Shown here in pieces: positions 8,702 through 17,380 of a DNA stretch of 57,439 nt; within the stretch, counting starts at the first letter, position 1; each line of letters opens with the position of its first letter. Made by a program: the position numbers and the translations under genes. The notes under the pieces were generated by a model that saw nothing but the letters and a program-made list of their open reading frames with translations, was not told where the DNA came from and searched no databases. Source of the stretch: an uncultured Treponema sp. (lineage in GTDB: Bacteria; Spirochaetota; Spirochaetia; Treponematales; Treponemataceae); NCBI GenBank assembly GCA_946410085.1, contig CAMJZA010000015.1, positions 1 through 57,439 on the forward strand, given 5' to 3'.

Positions 8702-9768
8702 AACTTGCCGTATACATGCTCAGGCGTTTTTTTGCAGTATTCATTGCCTCAATCTTTTTTTTCACCCTGATCCTGCTGCTGACGGACCTCCTGATGAACA
8801 TCTGGGGCTATATCTCGAATGAAGCCCCGCCGTCCCTTATTGCCCGCATTCTCCTGTACTACATTCCGAAAAGCCTCTGGTACTCGATTCCCATTTCCGT
8901 CCTGTTCGCAATCGCCTACATGCTCAGCGACTTTTACGCACGGAACGAACTCCTTGCCCTCTTTGCGTCCGGCATATCCCTGTTCCGCTTTACCTTTCCG
9001 CTCATCATAATCGGTGTCCTGATGAGCATTGCGATGTTCTTCCTGGATGACCGGATCGTTACGAAGACCTATGCCGAAAAAATCCGCCTGCAGGAAACTG
9101 CGCTCCACAAGGAGAAAAACTATAACAATACCGATGTCGTCGTCATCAGTGAAGGCGGCAAGATGGTGTACAAGGCCGAGTTTTTTGACAGCCGGAATAC
9201 CCTGCTCTTTTCCCTGTTTGTCTTGTACCGGGGAAACGGCGGCAGCTTTGACGGCCTGCTGTATACCGACTCTGCCGAATGGCAGTATGACCACTGGAGC
9301 GTCGGACGGAGTGTCTTTTACCGGAAGGAAAACGGCGTCTATACGGCAGGTGATGCGGACTATGACCACCTCTTCCGCCTGACGGAACCGCCGGAGTCAT
9401 TCAAGAATACGGTCATCAATGTTGAGGAGGTCAACGCGGCGGAAGCGCGGAGCTACATACAGCGGCTGGAAAAGGCCGGCCTGCCTTCCAGTGATGCAAA
9501 GGCGGAATACTACAAGAAGTTCTCCTTTCCCATGGTCGTCCTCGTCGTCGTCCTGCTCGCCATTGCACTGAGCGGAAAGACGCGGAAAAATGTCCTGCTG
9601 GTCAGCCTGGGCCTGTGCATCTCGTCGGTCGTCCTCTTCTACGTCATGCAGATGGTAACGATGCTCATGGCGCGGTTCGGGACGCTTCCGCCGCTGTTCG
9701 GCGGCTGGTTCCCCGTCGTGTTCTTTATCTTCCTGAGCATCGGCCTGCTGCGCTACACGAAGACCTGA
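8698..9768 (+). CDS. LptF/LptG-family permease, second subunit
   Basis: 356 residues from the ATG at 8698, which overlaps the previous stop (ATGA). An in-frame ATG upstream at 8614 lies inside the neighbour and lacks a signal-like start, so I reject it. Topology matches LptF/G: helices near residues 10-30, 50-70 and 95-115, a large periplasmic domain (about 120-270) and three C-terminal helices ending in RYTKT. It presumably pairs with the upstream permease, and LptB encoded at 54065 could power both. Treponemes are generally thought to lack classical LPS, so the cargo is unknown; a glycolipid is a reasonable guess. No terminator is obvious after it. Confidence 0.88.
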   Translation: MKLAVYMLRRFFAVFIASIFFFTLILLLTDLLMNIWGYISNEAPPSLIARILLYYIPKSLWYSIPISVLFAIAYMLSDFYARNELLALFASGISLFRFTFPLIIIGVLMSIAMFFLDDRIVTKTYAEKIRLQETALHKEKNYNNTDVVVISEGGKMVYKAEFFDSRNTLLFSLFVLYRGNGGSFDGLLYTDSAEWQYDHWSVGRSVFYRKENGVYTAGDADYDHLFRLTEPPESFKNTVINVEEVNAAEARSYIQRLEKAGLPSSDAKAEYYKKFSFPMVVLVVVLLAIALSGKTRKNVLLVSLGLCISSVVLFYVMQMVTMLMARFGTLPPLFGGWFPVVFFIFLSIGLLRYTKT

Positions 9769-9872
9769 GCCCCGTGTTTCCGGTCCCGTCCGGCAGGCTT
9801 TCATGGCACCCGTACGGTTTCATGGCGTCCGGCAGGCTTTCTTTTTTACTGGAAGAACTTCTGTCTTTTCGC

Positions 9873-9878
9873 TATAAT
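9873..9878 (+). promoter_or_regulatory. TATAAT box of the binding-protein gene
   Basis: Perfect TATAAT at 9873-9878, 6 bases before the ATG at 9885; the predicted start of transcription coincides with the start codon. The -35 region is weak. Just upstream a 15-base direct repeat (GTCCGGCAGGCTTTC at 9787 and 9826) occurs in the gap after the permease gene. Confidence 0.5.
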
Positions 9879-9884
9879 GAAGCC

Positions 9885-10937
9885 ATGCGTGGCCGTCTGT
9901 CCGTTTCAAGCCGTCTTGTTTCCGTTTCAAGCCGTGTTTTCATTGCAGCCGTCTCTCTCCTTGCCCTGACGTCCTGTGCGAAGAAAAGTACTGCCGCCCG
10001 GTCCGGCGGGGAAGCTGCTTCCGACGGGAGCGAGCGGGTTATCGTCGGCTTTTCCCAGATCGGGGCGGAAAGCGCATGGCGGATATACAACAGCAAGGAC
10101 ATGCAGGCGGCTGCCCAGAACGCCGGAATCCAGCTGCTGTACACGAATGCCGAACAGAAGCAGGAAAACCAGATAAAGGCCATCCGGACCTTCATCATGT
10201 ATCAGGTCGACGTGATCGTCTTTGTTCCGATCGTGCAGGACGGCTGGGGAAACGTCCTTGAAGAAGCCCGGGAGGCGGGCATTCCCGTCATTGTCTGCGA
10301 CCGCAAGATTAATGCGGAATACGACGGCCTCTATGCCGGCTATGTGGGGACGGACAGCTGGGAAGAAGGTCGGCAGGCAGCCCGCTTCCTCTTCCGTAAG
10401 TATGAAGGATTTTCGGGGACGGTCAACATCTTTGAGCTCCGCGGAACTGACGGGGCTTCTGCCTCTGACGGCCGCATCGAAGGCTTCCGGGAGCTGCTTG
10501 CGTCAGATCCCCGCTTCCGCATCATCTGTTCGGAAAGCGGTGACTTCATGCGGAGCCGGGGCGAGGAGATTGCCCGGAATATCCTTGCCGGCGGCAGCCG
10601 CTTTGCCGTCAACGGCGAGCATATCGATGCCGTATTCTCCTGCAATGACGGCATGACGCTCGGGCTGCTGGATGCCCTGGACCAGCAGGGGATCCAGACG
10701 GGCACCGGCAGTCCTGTCACGATCGTTACCGTGGACGCCCAGCAGGAGGCGATTGACCGGCTCAAGGCGGGGCGGATAAACTGCGTCGTCGAGTGCAATC
10801 CCGAGCAGGGAGCTGCCGTCATGGACCTGGCAAAGCGGCTTGCGGCAGGGCTTCCCATTCCCCTGACGACGATAGTCAGCGGCAGGGTGTTTACGGAATA
10901 TGATGACCTTTCTGACCTGCCTGAACGGAAATACTAG
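9885..10937 (+). CDS. Sugar-binding lipoprotein (ribose-type periplasmic binding protein)
   Basis: 350 residues. The start is the ATG at 9885, giving a lipoprotein signal with lipobox LTSC (Cys31). The mature part is a Peripla_BP_4 / RbsB-like fold: VIVGFSQIGAESAWR at the start, hinge-region elements VDVIVFVPIVQDGW and GIPVIVCDRKI, and a second lobe with FSCNDGMTLGLLDAL. Such proteins bind sugars outside the inner membrane. No ABC permease or ATPase accompanies it; instead a membrane histidine kinase begins 6 bases later and a response regulator follows. It probably acts as the ligand sensor for that pair, although it could serve a distant transporter. Confidence 0.9.
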   Translation: MRGRLSVSSRLVSVSSRVFIAAVSLLALTSCAKKSTAARSGGEAASDGSERVIVGFSQIGAESAWRIYNSKDMQAAAQNAGIQLLYTNAEQKQENQIKAIRTFIMYQVDVIVFVPIVQDGWGNVLEEAREAGIPVIVCDRKINAEYDGLYAGYVGTDSWEEGRQAARFLFRKYEGFSGTVNIFELRGTDGASASDGRIEGFRELLASDPRFRIICSESGDFMRSRGEEIARNILAGGSRFAVNGEHIDAVFSCNDGMTLGLLDALDQQGIQTGTGSPVTIVTVDAQQEAIDRLKAGRINCVVECNPEQGAAVMDLAKRLAAGLPIPLTTIVSGRVFTEYDDLSDLPERKY

Positions 10938-10943
10938 GCTGCC

Positions 10944-12422
10944 GTGACTGTGATGAAAAAGAAGTCCAAGAGCCTGAAAAAGAGCCTCCGCTTTTCCCTC
11001 GGCATCATCATTCTGATCATGGTGGTGCCGACGGTATATTCAATCGGCGTGTTCCGCTTTTATACGGTCCGCTACGACCGCATCATCATGAACGTCAGTT
11101 CCGCAAATACCCTGAGCAAGGTTGCAAAGGAGGAACTGGAAGGGGAGATGTGGGAAATCGTTTCCGGCCAGAAGACCTTTAATGAAGGCAGGCAGTTCCA
11201 GCTCCTCCGGGAAATCCGCGTCGGCATCATGGACATGCGGGGGGCAACGTCCGAGAACAACATCGAAATACTGGAAGTCGCCAGCCGGACGGAGAAGACG
11301 CTGGAAAAGTATGTCGACCTGCTGGGCAGTCAGATAGAAAATCAGGATCCGGTTTCCCGGAACGAGGAAGTCATGGAGCAGATCCGCGGTGTCTCGTCGG
11401 TCCTCAACGACATCTTTCAGGAGTTCATCGTTGCAGAAATAGAGTCGGCGGAATCGGCAAACCGCAATATCCGCCGCTGGGCATTCAACCTCTTCCTGAT
11501 TCAGCTCGTGATAAGTTCCATTGCATTCCTGATAGCGATGTATGCCTTTTCTAACCTGTCCCGGTCAATCAACCGGCCGGTGCACGATATGGAAATCCTC
11601 TCGTCCCGGATTGCGAGCGGTGACCTGTCGGCCCGGGCCCAGCTGCCCCACGTCAGCGAACTGGACCACCTTGCCGAAAACCTCAATACGATGGCGGGCC
11701 GCATCCAGTCGCTGATAGACGAGAACGTGCGGGAACAGAAGAACCTGCAGAAGGCCGAGATGAAGGCCCTGCAGGCCCAGATAACGCCCCACTTCCTGTA
11801 CAATACCTTTGATACGATCGTCTGGCTTGCCGAGGACAACGATATGGACGAGGTCGTTGAGATTACCAAGGCCTTTTCCGCCTTTTTCCGCATTTCGCTG
11901 AGCCGGGGCCATGAGTGGATTACCCTCGCCCAGGAGATGGAGCATGCGGCGAGTTACCTGAAGATTCAGGGCATCCGCTACCGGGACATACTTGAATACC
12001 AGATCGAATGTGATGAGGGCATTGCGGACGTGCCGGTGCTCAAGCTGCTCCTGCAGCCGCTCGTTGAAAATGCGATTTACCACGGCATCAAGAATAAGCG
12101 GGGGAGGGGCAGGCTCATCGTTTCGGCCCGAAAGGTGGCGGCCTTCGGCGAAGAAGACGGAGGCGTGCGTTTCTGCGTTGAAGATAACGGCATCGGTTTC
12201 AGCGAAGAGCGGATGCAGGAAGTCCAGAAGGAACTTGCGCAGGCCGACGGCGAGGACCTGCAGGCTGTCTACGGCCTGTATAATGTGAACAAGCGGCTCC
12301 GGCTCTACTATGACGGCCGGGTATCCCTGCATATCGAGAGCCGGCAGGGAGAAGGGGCAGCCGTGTCCTTTGTCGTGCCCTGCCGCTTTGAGCCGAATGA
12401 AGTGGAGGAAAAGCGTGTATAG
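10944..12422 (+). CDS. YesM/LytS-like sensor histidine kinase
   Basis: 492 residues. Helix 1 (about 17-40), an extracytoplasmic four-helix-type sensor region (about 41-178), helix 2 (about 179-203), HAMP linker (about 204-260), then His_kinase (phospho-accepting His283 in ITPHFLYNTF) and HATPase (QPLVENAIYHG; VEDNGIGF). Kinases of this class usually pair with AraC-type regulators to control carbohydrate use. GTG 10944 is taken as the start; ATG 10953 is possible. Its last codons overlap the response regulator start by 8 bases. The sugar-binding lipoprotein directly upstream is the likely signal input. Confidence 0.93.
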   Translation: MTVMKKKSKSLKKSLRFSLGIIILIMVVPTVYSIGVFRFYTVRYDRIIMNVSSANTLSKVAKEELEGEMWEIVSGQKTFNEGRQFQLLREIRVGIMDMRGATSENNIEILEVASRTEKTLEKYVDLLGSQIENQDPVSRNEEVMEQIRGVSSVLNDIFQEFIVAEIESAESANRNIRRWAFNLFLIQLVISSIAFLIAMYAFSNLSRSINRPVHDMEILSSRIASGDLSARAQLPHVSELDHLAENLNTMAGRIQSLIDENVREQKNLQKAEMKALQAQITPHFLYNTFDTIVWLAEDNDMDEVVEITKAFSAFFRISLSRGHEWITLAQEMEHAASYLKIQGIRYRDILEYQIECDEGIADVPVLKLLLQPLVENAIYHGIKNKRGRGRLIVSARKVAAFGEEDGGVRFCVEDNGIGFSEERMQEVQKELAQADGEDLQAVYGLYNVNKRLRLYYDGRVSLHIESRQGEGAAVSFVVPCRFEPNEVEEKRV

Positions 12423-14016
12423 TGTCTTTATCGTCGATGACGAAGTTATTGTCCGGGAAGGTCTGCGCAAGCGCATAGACTGGGAGCACTCTGCCTTTTC
12501 TTTTGCCGGCGAGGCGGGCGACGGGGAGATAGCCCTTTCGATGATACAGGACATAAAGCCGGACATCCTGATTACCGACATCCGCATGCCCTTTATGGAC
12601 GGACTTGAACTTGCCCGCGAGGTAAAGAAGATCCAGCCCTGGATAAAGATCCTGATCCTTTCCGGCCATGACGAGTTTGACTACGCAAAGAAGGCGATTT
12701 CCATCGGGGTGGAAGAATACATCCTTAAGCCCTTTACGCCGGATGAAATCCTTGCCAGCCTGACCAAGATCGCAGATGCCCTGGACAAGGAAAGCCGCGA
12801 GTCCAGTGACATAAGCCGGATGAAGCGGGAACTTGAGTCCGGCTACAACCTTGCCCGCGACAAGATGCTGACCGATCTGGTTCTGGGCGCAATGGACTCC
12901 TCCCGTGCAATGGAAAAGGCCGGAGAATTCGGCATAAAGCTCCGGTCCCGCTTCTATATGGTTTCGGTGAGCGAAATCAATTCCAGTGACGACATGGACA
13001 AACTGCTGGAAGCAAAATCCCGCATAAGCTCCTCGTTTGGCGGGGAGGGAATCTGCTTCTTTATTTCGCCCGAAACCCTTGTCGCCATCGTGCAGGGGCA
13101 GACTGCGCAGGCCTGCGAGGATGCGGCATTTTCCTTTGCGGAGTCGGTGAAGCATGAGGGGGAAAAGGTTGAAGGGGTGCGCATCGTGACGGCGATAAGC
13201 AATCCCGTGGAACACATTGCGAGCATAAGCGATGCCTTTAAGGAGGCTTCCCATCTGCTCAAGCGCTGCCGCTTTACCGGCCTGAGCCGCATTGTGAGCT
13301 CGAACGATGTGGGGGAAGATGCCCTTGTTTCTGACGGCGGTTCCCTCGTCCTGCAGGAGAACGACCCCCTCGTGGACCGCCTGAGCTATGCGGGTGAAAG
13401 CGAGATAGACCAGATTGTGTCGGAGTACATTTCCCTGCTCGGCAATAACGGAGGTTCTTTTTCGATCATCGCCTCCTACCTGCTCGTCGACGTGATTATG
13501 GCTGTTTCCAAGGTTATCGAAAGTCTTGGCGGCGACGTAAAGCAGGTGATGCCGGAAATCCTGTCCCGGTCCTTCGTTGAAAACGCGGTGCAGAGCCAGG
13601 AGCGCTTTATCGGTGAGGTAAAGGTAATCCTGCGGAAACTGCTGGACTGGCGGAACAGCCGCTCTTCCGGCCGCTATTCGGACGTCATCCTGCGGGCAAA
13701 GAAGTTCATCGACGAGAACTATGCCGACCCGGACATCTGCCTGCGCTCGGTTGCCCAGGAGGTGAACTTCAGCCCCAACCACTTCAGCACGGTCTTCTCG
13801 CAGGACTGCGGCATGACCTTCATCGAATACCTGACGCAGGTGCGGATTGCCCAGGCAAAGAAGCTCCTGAAGTCCACCGACCGGAAGAGCGCCGACATCG
13901 CCTACGAGGTGGGCTTTAACGATCCGCACTATTTCAGCTTCATCTTTAAGAAGGAAGTCTCCCTCTCGCCCCGCGAGTGGCGGCAGAAGAACAGCCTGTT
14001 TCCTGTAAAATCATAG
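12415..14016 (+). CDS. AraC-type response regulator (YesN-like)
   Basis: 533 residues from GTG 12415 (VYSVFIVDDE), with GGAGG at 12404-12408. The receiver domain has Asp55 (ILITDIRMPF) and KPFTPDE; a ~280-residue middle region of YesN type follows, then two helix-turn-helices of the AraC family at the end (ICLRSVAQEVNFSPNHFSTV and SADIAYEVGFNDPHYFSFIF). Phosphorylation by the preceding kinase would switch DNA binding at sugar-use genes. The targets are not evident in this window. Longer upstream starts would run through the kinase gene and are rejected. Confidence 0.93.
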   Translation: MYSVFIVDDEVIVREGLRKRIDWEHSAFSFAGEAGDGEIALSMIQDIKPDILITDIRMPFMDGLELAREVKKIQPWIKILILSGHDEFDYAKKAISIGVEEYILKPFTPDEILASLTKIADALDKESRESSDISRMKRELESGYNLARDKMLTDLVLGAMDSSRAMEKAGEFGIKLRSRFYMVSVSEINSSDDMDKLLEAKSRISSSFGGEGICFFISPETLVAIVQGQTAQACEDAAFSFAESVKHEGEKVEGVRIVTAISNPVEHIASISDAFKEASHLLKRCRFTGLSRIVSSNDVGEDALVSDGGSLVLQENDPLVDRLSYAGESEIDQIVSEYISLLGNNGGSFSIIASYLLVDVIMAVSKVIESLGGDVKQVMPEILSRSFVENAVQSQERFIGEVKVILRKLLDWRNSRSSGRYSDVILRAKKFIDENYADPDICLRSVAQEVNFSPNHFSTVFSQDCGMTFIEYLTQVRIAQAKKLLKSTDRKSADIAYEVGFNDPHYFSFIFKKEVSLSPREWRQKNSLFPVKS

Positions 14017-14041
14017 ACATTTTTCCTGTTTTTTGCTAGTA

Positions 14042-14058
14042 TATAAAGTAACGTTACT
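14042..14058 (+). promoter_or_regulatory. TATAAA box and 12-bp palindrome (operator candidate)
   Basis: TATAAA at 14042-14047 is followed at once by AGTAACGTTACT (14047-14058), a perfect 12-bp palindrome that spans the expected transcription start of the ClpP-like gene. A repressor bound there would block initiation. The central CG and inverted arms are the kind of site used by LacI/GntR-type regulators. The -35 box is not clear. Confidence 0.45.
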
Positions 14059-14078
14059 GTTTGGAGACGTTTGTATAA

Positions 14079-14699
14079 ATGAATGATGTATTGAAAAAGA
14101 ACTATACGAGGCTGGACGAAGAAGAAGACGAGGAAACGAAGAAGGAGAAGGAAGGTCCGGATCCGCTTGCAGAGAAGTTCCTCAAGACCCGCCAGATTCT
14201 TTTGAGCGGAGAAATCAACGAAGACAATGCCGAAAAGGTCATCCGCCAGCTGTTCATTCTTGAAGCTGACAGCGATAAGCCGATTTACATATTCATTGAC
14301 TCCCCCGGAGGAGATGTCGATGCCGGTTTTGCGATTTTTGATGCAATCCGCTTTGTCAATGCACCGGTCTATACGGTCGGCATGGGTCTGATTGCCAGTG
14401 CGGCAGCCCTGATCCTGCTTGCATCCCCGAAGGAGCGGCGTCTGGGCCTGCCCCACAGCCACTACCTGATTCACCAGCCGTCGAGCGGCATGAAGGGTGT
14501 TGCAACGGACATTGAGATTCACGCAATGGAAATCGCCAAGACGAAGGCAAAGATCAATGAGATTATCGCCGGAGAGACGGGAACGCCCCTGGACAAGGTG
14601 ACGAAAGACACCGACCGGGACTACTGGCTTACGGCGGATGAATCTGTTTCTTACGGCCTTATCAGCAGGGTCATAACACGGCGCGATGAATTGAAGTAG
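14079..14699 (+). CDS. ClpP-like serine protease
   Basis: 206 residues. This is the Clp peptidase fold: TRQILLSGEI, IDSPGGDVDAG, catalytic Ser107 in GLIASAA (usually GQAAS-M/A), His132 in HYLIHQP and Asp181 in DRDYWLTADES. The triad is therefore intact although the Ser loop is atypical. An acidic-basic N-terminal stretch (EEEDEETKKEKEG) is longer than in ClpP1. It would form the proteolytic barrel fed by a Clp ATPase; no ATPase gene is next to it. Treponemes carry more than one ClpP, and the divergent Ser loop suggests this is the non-canonical copy. The ribosome site TTGGAG is about 12 bases upstream. GNAT gene 6 bases downstream. Confidence 0.9.
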   Translation: MNDVLKKNYTRLDEEEDEETKKEKEGPDPLAEKFLKTRQILLSGEINEDNAEKVIRQLFILEADSDKPIYIFIDSPGGDVDAGFAIFDAIRFVNAPVYTVGMGLIASAAALILLASPKERRLGLPHSHYLIHQPSSGMKGVATDIEIHAMEIAKTKAKINEIIAGETGTPLDKVTKDTDRDYWLTADESVSYGLISRVITRRDELK

Positions 14700-14705
14700 C
14701 CGAAG

Positions 14706-15656
14706 ATGACGTTCGAGCTGGCAGACAGCCTCATCGATGAAATCCTTTACTCAATGGAAAACCAGGACGCAGAACTTGTCGTTGATGCGCAGGAGGGCAG
14801 TGTCCTCCCGGTCGACGGCGAATGTGTGTCCTCTGACGATCTTGACGGGGACACCGATGAGCGCTACTACAGTCTGCCGGAGTGGACGAGCGGTGACGGG
14901 TTCGAACTGCTCCGTGATTTTACGAATAATCTGCATTCGCCGCTTGCGAGAGAGGATTTACGACGGGCGATACAAGGCGGAAGGGGGGTGTTCAGGAGAT
15001 TTAAGGATGTAATACGGACCTACCCCGAGGTCGAGCGGAAGTTTTTTGTTTTCAAGGAAAACAGGATGAAAGCCCGGGTCGTGGAGTGGTACAACAGGCT
15101 GCGCGAATCATGGGGAATGGAACGGCTGGCGTTTTCCGAAAGCGATGCGCTGGAAGAAACCGAAGAGCTCGTCCTCAATGATTTTATGTTCCGTGCGTAT
15201 GATTCCGTGAAAGACGGGAATGATATTGGACGCTGCAGCGATTTACTGGCGGAAGAATATGCAAGGCAGTTTTCCCTGGAGCTGGGAGATGCCGTCGCCG
15301 AACTGTGGCGGAGGCTGTCGTCGGCTCAGGGACGTGGGGAAAAGTTCGGTTTTGTATGCCGCTCCCAGTCTGATGAATTCACAGGATGCCTCTTGTTTTC
15401 TTTCTGTCCGCCTTCAGCAAAGACGACGGTTGCTCTTACCGACTTCTTTGTTTTACAGGATTACCGTGGTCTGGGTATCGGTGAAGAGTTGCTTTCAAAG
15501 TGCCTGCCCATGTTGAAGGGCCGCGGAATCCAATGGATTTTAATTTCAAATACAATTATTCCGGATGCCATGGGACAGCTGCTTGAGCGTTTCGGCTTTC
15601 GCAGGCTGGGTTCCGGCTATCTGGCAGATTTGACTGGCGTCAATACAATTGACTAG
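14706..15656 (+). CDS. UPF0158-like domain fused to GNAT acetyltransferase
   Basis: 316 residues. The N-terminal ~140 residues resemble the uncharacterised UPF0158 family (YYSLPEWTSGDGFELL...REDLRRAIQGGRGVFRRFKD...VVEWYNRL). The C-terminal part (about 215-310) is a GNAT N-acetyltransferase: VALTDFFVLQDYRGLGIGEELL holds the acetyl-CoA pyrophosphate loop (Q/R-G-x-G-x) and LERFGFRRLG closes the fold. The substrate is unknown. It lies between the ClpP-like gene and an RNA-binding protein gene, apparently in one operon. The GNAT call is firm, the UPF0158 call moderate. Confidence 0.82.
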   Translation: MTFELADSLIDEILYSMENQDAELVVDAQEGSVLPVDGECVSSDDLDGDTDERYYSLPEWTSGDGFELLRDFTNNLHSPLAREDLRRAIQGGRGVFRRFKDVIRTYPEVERKFFVFKENRMKARVVEWYNRLRESWGMERLAFSESDALEETEELVLNDFMFRAYDSVKDGNDIGRCSDLLAEEYARQFSLELGDAVAELWRRLSSAQGRGEKFGFVCRSQSDEFTGCLLFSFCPPSAKTTVALTDFFVLQDYRGLGIGEELLSKCLPMLKGRGIQWILISNTIIPDAMGQLLERFGFRRLGSGYLADLTGVNTID

Positions 15657-15678
15657 CCAGCAGGTAAGGAGCTTTTTT

Positions 15679-16668
15679 ATGTATAACAGCAATGCAGGTA
15701 CGGTTAGTGAAGAACAGATCAGCGCACTTTTGAAGGATGCGGTTGAACGTGTCGAGGGGGCCAGCGAGTCTGACATCCAGCTTTTTAACACGATTAAGAA
15801 ACTGTACAAGCAGAATGTACCTTTTTCACGCAGAAAGTATGTTGCCGCATATTTGGTCAGGCAGGCTGCCCAATCTTCAGGACGCGGATCTTCCCGCATG
15901 GGACGCGACAGGGACCGCGACCGGTCTGAATTTTCCCGCGGTGAGGGCCGCTATGCTTCTGACCGCTATGAGAACAGGCGGAACGAGCGTTCTGCCCGCT
16001 TTGACAGGGACTCCCGTTCTGAGCGGACCGCATCCGAGCGCAGCGAGCGGCCCCAGCGGGGCGAGCGCGGTGAGCGGCCGCAGCGTGCTCCCCGTGTCCA
16101 GATTGATCCGGCAGTTGCAGATACCATTTTCATTTCCATCGGACGGAACCGGAAGGTCTATCCCCGTGACCTCGTCGGCCTTCTGGTCAGCGTTGCCGGG
16201 CTTGAGCGGGAGCGGATCGGAGACATCCGTGTTCTTGCCAACTACTCCTTTGTCCAGCTCTTCAAGGAAGACTGCGATAAGGTCATCGCTTCCCTGAATG
16301 ACTATGAGTACCGCGGCAGGAAGCTTTCCGTCAGCTTCTCCAAGAAAGGCGAGGGCCTTGACGGTGCTGAGGCATCTGTCGGTTTCCAGAGTGACCGCCC
16401 TGTCGCCGCTGCCTCTTCAGCTGCCCCCGAGCAGCAGGCTCCCCTGTCAGAGGAAAGCTATGAAGCGGAGGAGAAGATTCCCGCCAACGTGACCAACGCT
16501 TCCTACGGCGTTTCCGAGACGAGCGAGTCCGCACGGATCAGTGAGGAGCAGAGTGCCTTTGCTGCCCGCCAGTCTTCCGGCGACTCTTCCGGCATTGCAG
16601 ACCAGTATGCCACGACGACCGAGGACGGACAGGTGACGTCCCACTTCGGAACGGGCGCCGCATATTGA
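15679..16668 (+). CDS. RNA-binding protein with DbpA-type C-terminal domain
   Basis: 329 residues from ATG 15679 (AAGGAG at 15665-15670); a start at 15649 lies inside the previous gene and is rejected. Residues ~10-65 form a helical domain, ~75-140 are an Arg/Asp/Glu/Ser-rich disordered stretch (RDRDRDR, SERSERPQRGERGERPQR), and ~142-220 are the RNA-recognition domain found at the end of DbpA-type DEAD-box helicases (FISIGRNRKVYPRDLVGLL...DIRVLANYSFVQL). There is no helicase core, so this is an isolated RNA-binding module that may assist a helicase or ribosome assembly. The tail is Ala/Ser/Glu-rich. Confidence 0.82.
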   Translation: MYNSNAGTVSEEQISALLKDAVERVEGASESDIQLFNTIKKLYKQNVPFSRRKYVAAYLVRQAAQSSGRGSSRMGRDRDRDRSEFSRGEGRYASDRYENRRNERSARFDRDSRSERTASERSERPQRGERGERPQRAPRVQIDPAVADTIFISIGRNRKVYPRDLVGLLVSVAGLERERIGDIRVLANYSFVQLFKEDCDKVIASLNDYEYRGRKLSVSFSKKGEGLDGAEASVGFQSDRPVAAASSAAPEQQAPLSEESYEAEEKIPANVTNASYGVSETSESARISEEQSAFAARQSSGDSSGIADQYATTTEDGQVTSHFGTGAAY

Positions 16669-16689
16669 TTGCATATTGAGCGTATATTG

Positions 16690-17367
16690 ATGACGCTGTT
16701 ACACACGGGGCCGTTCGGTACGAACAGCCTGCTGGTTCCCCTGGGGGCTTCCCCCGGGGAGGGACCGGGCCGGAAGGTTTTTATCGTTGACCCCGCCTGC
16801 TGTGATTTTTCCCGTGACAGGGAGCTCATATACCGCCGCCTGCAGGAGCAGGAGCTTGAGCCTGTTGCAGTCGTCCTGACGCACGGGCACTTTGACCATG
16901 TGGCAGGCATTGCGTTCCTGAAAAGCCGTTACCCGGCGATGAAAATCTACATCCATGCACGCGACGCATCCTGTATCGGAGAAAAGGGGGCTGAGCGGCA
17001 GGCGCAGCAGCTTTCCCGGATGGGCTTTCTGGACTTCCTGCCCTTTGTCAGCGGCCTTTGCCCGGCGACCGACCTGATTGCAGACGGCGACCTGCTGTTC
17101 GGCGAATACGGCCTGCCCTGGCGCGTCATGCACACGCCAGGACATACCGAGGGGAGCTGCGTCCTGTACTCTGAAGGGGAGAAGACCCTTATCTCCGGCG
17201 ATACCCTCTTTTACCGCTCCTGGGGGCGGACGGACCTGCCCGGCGGCGATGAAGGGCAGATCATGCAGAGCCTGCAGCGCATCTACCGGGAAATCCCGGG
17301 CGACACGCTGGTGTATCCCGGCCATGACCGTGCGGGATTTCGCCTTGCAGATTCCCCCATCCTGTAA
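16690..17367 (+). CDS. Metallo-beta-lactamase fold hydrolase (glyoxalase II-like)
   Basis: 225 residues from ATG 16690 (an in-frame TTG at 16669 is less likely). Metal ligands are visible: THGHFDH (residues 64-70), HTPGHTEG, GDTLFYRSWGRTDL and a final PGHD. The short length and GDTLF-x-x-x-x-GR-x-D pattern match the small glyoxalase II-like hydrolases that cleave thioesters; the actual substrate is unknown. The end of the gene contains the promoter of the following permease. Confidence 0.88.
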   Translation: MTLLHTGPFGTNSLLVPLGASPGEGPGRKVFIVDPACCDFSRDRELIYRRLQEQELEPVAVVLTHGHFDHVAGIAFLKSRYPAMKIYIHARDASCIGEKGAERQAQQLSRMGFLDFLPFVSGLCPATDLIADGDLLFGEYGLPWRVMHTPGHTEGSCVLYSEGEKTLISGDTLFYRSWGRTDLPGGDEGQIMQSLQRIYREIPGDTLVYPGHDRAGFRLADSPIL

Positions 17368-17373
17368 TATAAT
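17345..17373 (+). promoter_or_regulatory. Permease promoter, leaderless-type
   Basis: TTGCAG (17345-17350), 17-base spacer, perfect TATAAT (17368-17373), 7 bases to ATG 17381. It sits in the last codons of the hydrolase gene. No ribosome-binding sequence is possible in so short a leader. Confidence 0.7.
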
Positions 17374-17380
17374 AGCTCGT

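Noticed and set aside
12199-13929. 576-residue open frame opposite the AraC-type regulator
   Set aside because: Compositional shadow; the plus-strand gene has clear receiver and HTH motifs.
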